A stretch of 8,353 nt of DNA from Legionella sp. (GTDB lineage: Bacteria > Pseudomonadota > Gammaproteobacteria > Legionellales > Legionellaceae), in the NCBI GenBank assembly GCA_003507515.1, contig DNVL01000065.1, positions 2,212 through 10,564 on the forward strand, given 5' to 3'. Under the pieces are notes generated by a model, which did not search any database, had not been told where the DNA came from, and saw nothing but the letters and a program-made list of their open reading frames with translations. This document shows positions 7,205 to 8,353 of this stretch, one piece after another. Both the position numbers and the translations under genes were made by a program. Positions within the stretch are counted from its first letter, which is position 1; every line of letters starts with the position of its first letter.

Positions 7205-7255
7205 ACATGACATGCATTCGATTGGGGCTTAAGCCCCACCTAACGCATGTCATGT
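7205..7255. repeat. Nested inverted repeat between rlpA and the L,D-transpeptidase gene
   Basis: Outer arms ACATGACATGC (7205-7215) and GCATGTCATGT (7245-7255) are perfectly complementary over 11 bp. Inside them is the perfect 16-base palindrome TGGGGCTTAAGCCCCA (7223-7238). The structure starts on the base after the rlpA stop and covers the stop codon of the convergent gene (7250-7252). It can fold as one long stem with an inner GC-rich hairpin. No T-tract follows on either strand, so it is not a textbook intrinsic terminator. It may stop transcription both ways, protect the 3' ends of mRNAs, or be a copy of a dispersed palindromic repeat. Confidence 0.75.
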
Positions 7256-7972
7256 GTCCAGCGAGTCAATGATCACCCGTGTTCCCTGTCCGCCGCCACC
7301 TGGCAAATGAATGAATTCCTCATTTAACCATCGTGCATCTTCAATAAACATGCGGACGCAACCGTGGCTGTCAGGAAAACCTGGGACGACTTCGCTGCCA
7401 TGGAGCGCGAATCCTCGTAGAAAATGCATACAATAGGGCATGATGGCACCGCCTTGGCTTCCGTCAGCATGCCGAGGAAACACGGTTGATACGCAGTCAA
7501 TGTCTTGTTTTCGAATGATGCGAAATGATCCCGTTGGTGTGAGACAGTGCGCGTCTGCAGCACCGCATTTTCCTGAGCCAGATGAAATCGGGCCCCACCA
7601 GACCAATTCTCCTTGTTCATCATAAGCACCCCACGCCAATTGTTTTTGGCTGACATATACGGTTTTCTCGCCATCAGACTCAATGTAGCGGGGGAAAGGG
7701 GCTACATCGTAGATGGTTAAACGGTCTATGTTTTTAGGTATCGCAATGGTCATGCCTTCACGAAGGGGGATGTTCATGCGATTGATGCGTTTGACAATAT
7801 CACGCTCCTCAGGACTAGGAAATAAATTTTCCCAGTTTTCACTCGCCTTGATTTTCATGCATTGGTAATCAGGCGTATGGCATAACGTTGAGCCAAATCG
7901 TTCTGCAGCGTTTGCTGTCACGCTCATGCAGATGAAAATGGCATTGAACATCAGCATCGCTAATCGTTTCAT
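7250..7972 (-). CDS. Secreted L,D-transpeptidase, classical YkuD type
   Basis: A 240-residue periplasmic enzyme predicted to link peptidoglycan stem peptides (3-3 crosslinks) or attach proteins through a Cys acyl-enzyme. The signal peptide is MKR plus a hydrophobic core, cleaved near TANA-AE (residue 22-23). Residues ~47-79 (WENLFPSP...REGMTIAIP) look like a degenerate LysM domain. The YkuD domain covers about 104-236, with His191-Gly and the classical S-H-G-Cys205-V-R-M motif. Six further cysteines lie outside the signal: C31/C38, C136/C143 and C160/C181, possibly disulfides. The insertion with C136 and C143 resembles Legionella EnhA-type proteins as I recall them. The start is one of two adjacent ATGs (7975, 7972); AAGGAG at 7983-7978 is 2 or 5 bases away, favouring 7972. 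It is divergent from accD and convergent with rlpA. Confidence 0.88.
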   Translation of the reverse strand: MKRLAMLMFNAIFICMSVTANAAERFGSTLCHTPDYQCMKIKASENWENLFPSPEERDIVKRINRMNIPLREGMTIAIPKNIDRLTIYDVAPFPRYIESDGEKTVYVSQKQLAWGAYDEQGELVWWGPISSGSGKCGAADAHCLTPTGSFRIIRKQDIDCVSTVFPRHADGSQGGAIMPYCMHFLRGFALHGSEVVPGFPDSHGCVRMFIEDARWLNEEFIHLPGGGGQGTRVIIDSLDT

Positions 7973-7977
7973 CATAA

Positions 7978-7983
7978 CTCCTT
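7978..7983 (-). promoter_or_regulatory. Shine-Dalgarno choosing between two tandem ATG codons
   Basis: AAGGAG on the minus strand is followed by TT and then ATGATG. The first ATG would have a 2-base spacer, too short for efficient initiation; the second has 5 bases. The two choices differ only by one N-terminal Met. Confidence 0.6.
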
Positions 7984-8063
7984 TTATTGACTCTATATCT
8001 GCAATAACGGCTAATCTATAAAAAACTTAATATAGAAATTCACCTTAACTTGGATTTTCAGGG

Positions 8064-8069
8064 TATAAT
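8064..8069 (+). promoter_or_regulatory. Probable -10 element of the accD promoter
   Basis: A perfect TATAAT preceded by GGG lies 39 bases before the accD start. The expected -35 position (about 8041-8046, CACCTT) is a poor match, so promoter strength is uncertain and activator help is possible. Transcription would begin near 8076, leaving a short leader. Confidence 0.5.
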
Positions 8070-8102
8070 ATTGTGCATATTGGATAGCCGGGATTATTGT
8101 TT

Positions 8103-8353
8103 ATGAGTTGGTTGAAGAATTTATTGCCTTCAAAGATTAGAACCGATGCGTCCCAAAAGAAGGGCGTACCAGAAGGGCTATGGGTTAAATGTTTGGGTTG
8201 TAGCGAAGTATTGTATCGCACTGAGCTTGAAAAAAATCTATCGGTTTGCCCGAAATGCAATCATCACCATCGGTTGTCTGCACGTGATCGACTGGCTCAA
8301 TTTTTAGATGATTTAGGTCAAGATGAAATTGCGGCAGATCTTGAACCGATCGA
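8103..8353 (+). CDS. accD: Acetyl-CoA carboxylase carboxyltransferase beta subunit, N-terminal part (3' end outside window)
   Basis: AccD with AccA transfers the carboxyl group from carboxybiotin-BCCP to acetyl-CoA, giving malonyl-CoA for fatty-acid synthesis. The first 83 codons are visible and run off the right edge. MSWLKNLLPSKI matches the family's MSW- start, and KKGVPEGLWVKC precedes the zinc ribbon. The four zinc ligands are C30, C33, C49 and C52 (C-x2-C-x15-C-x2-C), with VLYRTELEKNL between them, the same spacing as E. coli AccD. In E. coli the zinc domain also binds nucleic acid and takes part in translational control. The ATG has only a weak ribosome site (GGGA about 10 bases upstream). 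The crotonase-like catalytic domain lies beyond the window. Confidence 0.95.
   Translation, partial: MSWLKNLLPSKIRTDASQKKGVPEGLWVKCLGCSEVLYRTELEKNLSVCPKCNHHHRLSARDRLAQFLDDLGQDEIAADLEPI

Noticed and set aside
7324..7683. Minus-strand 119-residue frame overlapping the L,D-transpeptidase
   Set aside because: It overlaps the YkuD catalytic region in another frame on the same strand; no domain is visible, while the main frame keeps all motifs.
8045..8260. Minus-strand 71-residue reading frame over the accD start
   Set aside because: It is antisense to the strongly supported zinc-ribbon coding region of accD and to the accD promoter.

Overview
This window looks like chromosomal DNA from a gammaproteobacterium, most likely one related to Legionella or Coxiella. 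That placement is inferred from three things: the DedA-LssY fusion protein, the EnhA/YkuD-style L,D-transpeptidase, and moderate, slightly AT-leaning base composition judged by eye. No species can be named from the sequence alone. Almost all of it is housekeeping and cell-envelope sequence. There is no rRNA, tRNA, CRISPR array, insertion sequence or phage gene.

Layout. The left edge holds the 3' end of a hypoxanthine-guanine phosphoribosyltransferase gene (+). It converges on a short-motif (YafK-like) YkuD protein (-). A roughly 300-base gene-free stretch follows, with a probable promoter for the YkuD gene and several small inverted repeats. Next is a secreted protein of unknown function (+), then a four-gene minus-strand operon transcribed as dacA (D-Ala-D-Ala carboxypeptidase), ybeD (DUF493), lipB (octanoyltransferase), and a 683-residue DedA / PAP2-like / LssY membrane protein. 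All three junctions in this operon overlap. rlpA (+, septal lytic transglycosylase lipoprotein) is divergent from dacA across a short promoter region. rlpA converges on a second, classical YkuD L,D-transpeptidase (-), with a striking nested palindrome between them. The window ends in the first 83 codons of accD (+), acetyl-CoA carboxyltransferase beta subunit.

How the genes work together. Four proteins act on peptidoglycan: the PBP5-type carboxypeptidase trims pentapeptides, RlpA cleaves denuded glycan, and two different YkuD enzymes act on tetrapeptides or on crosslinks and attachments. The DedA/LssY protein is probably a lipid-handling inner-membrane protein. LipB (octanoyl-ACP to lipoyl domains) and AccD (malonyl-CoA) belong to fatty-acid-linked metabolism. 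The dacA-ybeD-lipB order and the nearness of rlpA follow a conserved gammaproteobacterial cluster. Here, however, rlpA is inverted relative to dacA, and lipA does not follow lipB.

The most notable observations are the apparent loss of every PAP2 phosphatase signature residue in the LssY-family protein, the nested inverted repeat between rlpA and the L,D-transpeptidase, and the uncharacterised secreted protein. I found no convincing new multi-gene system.
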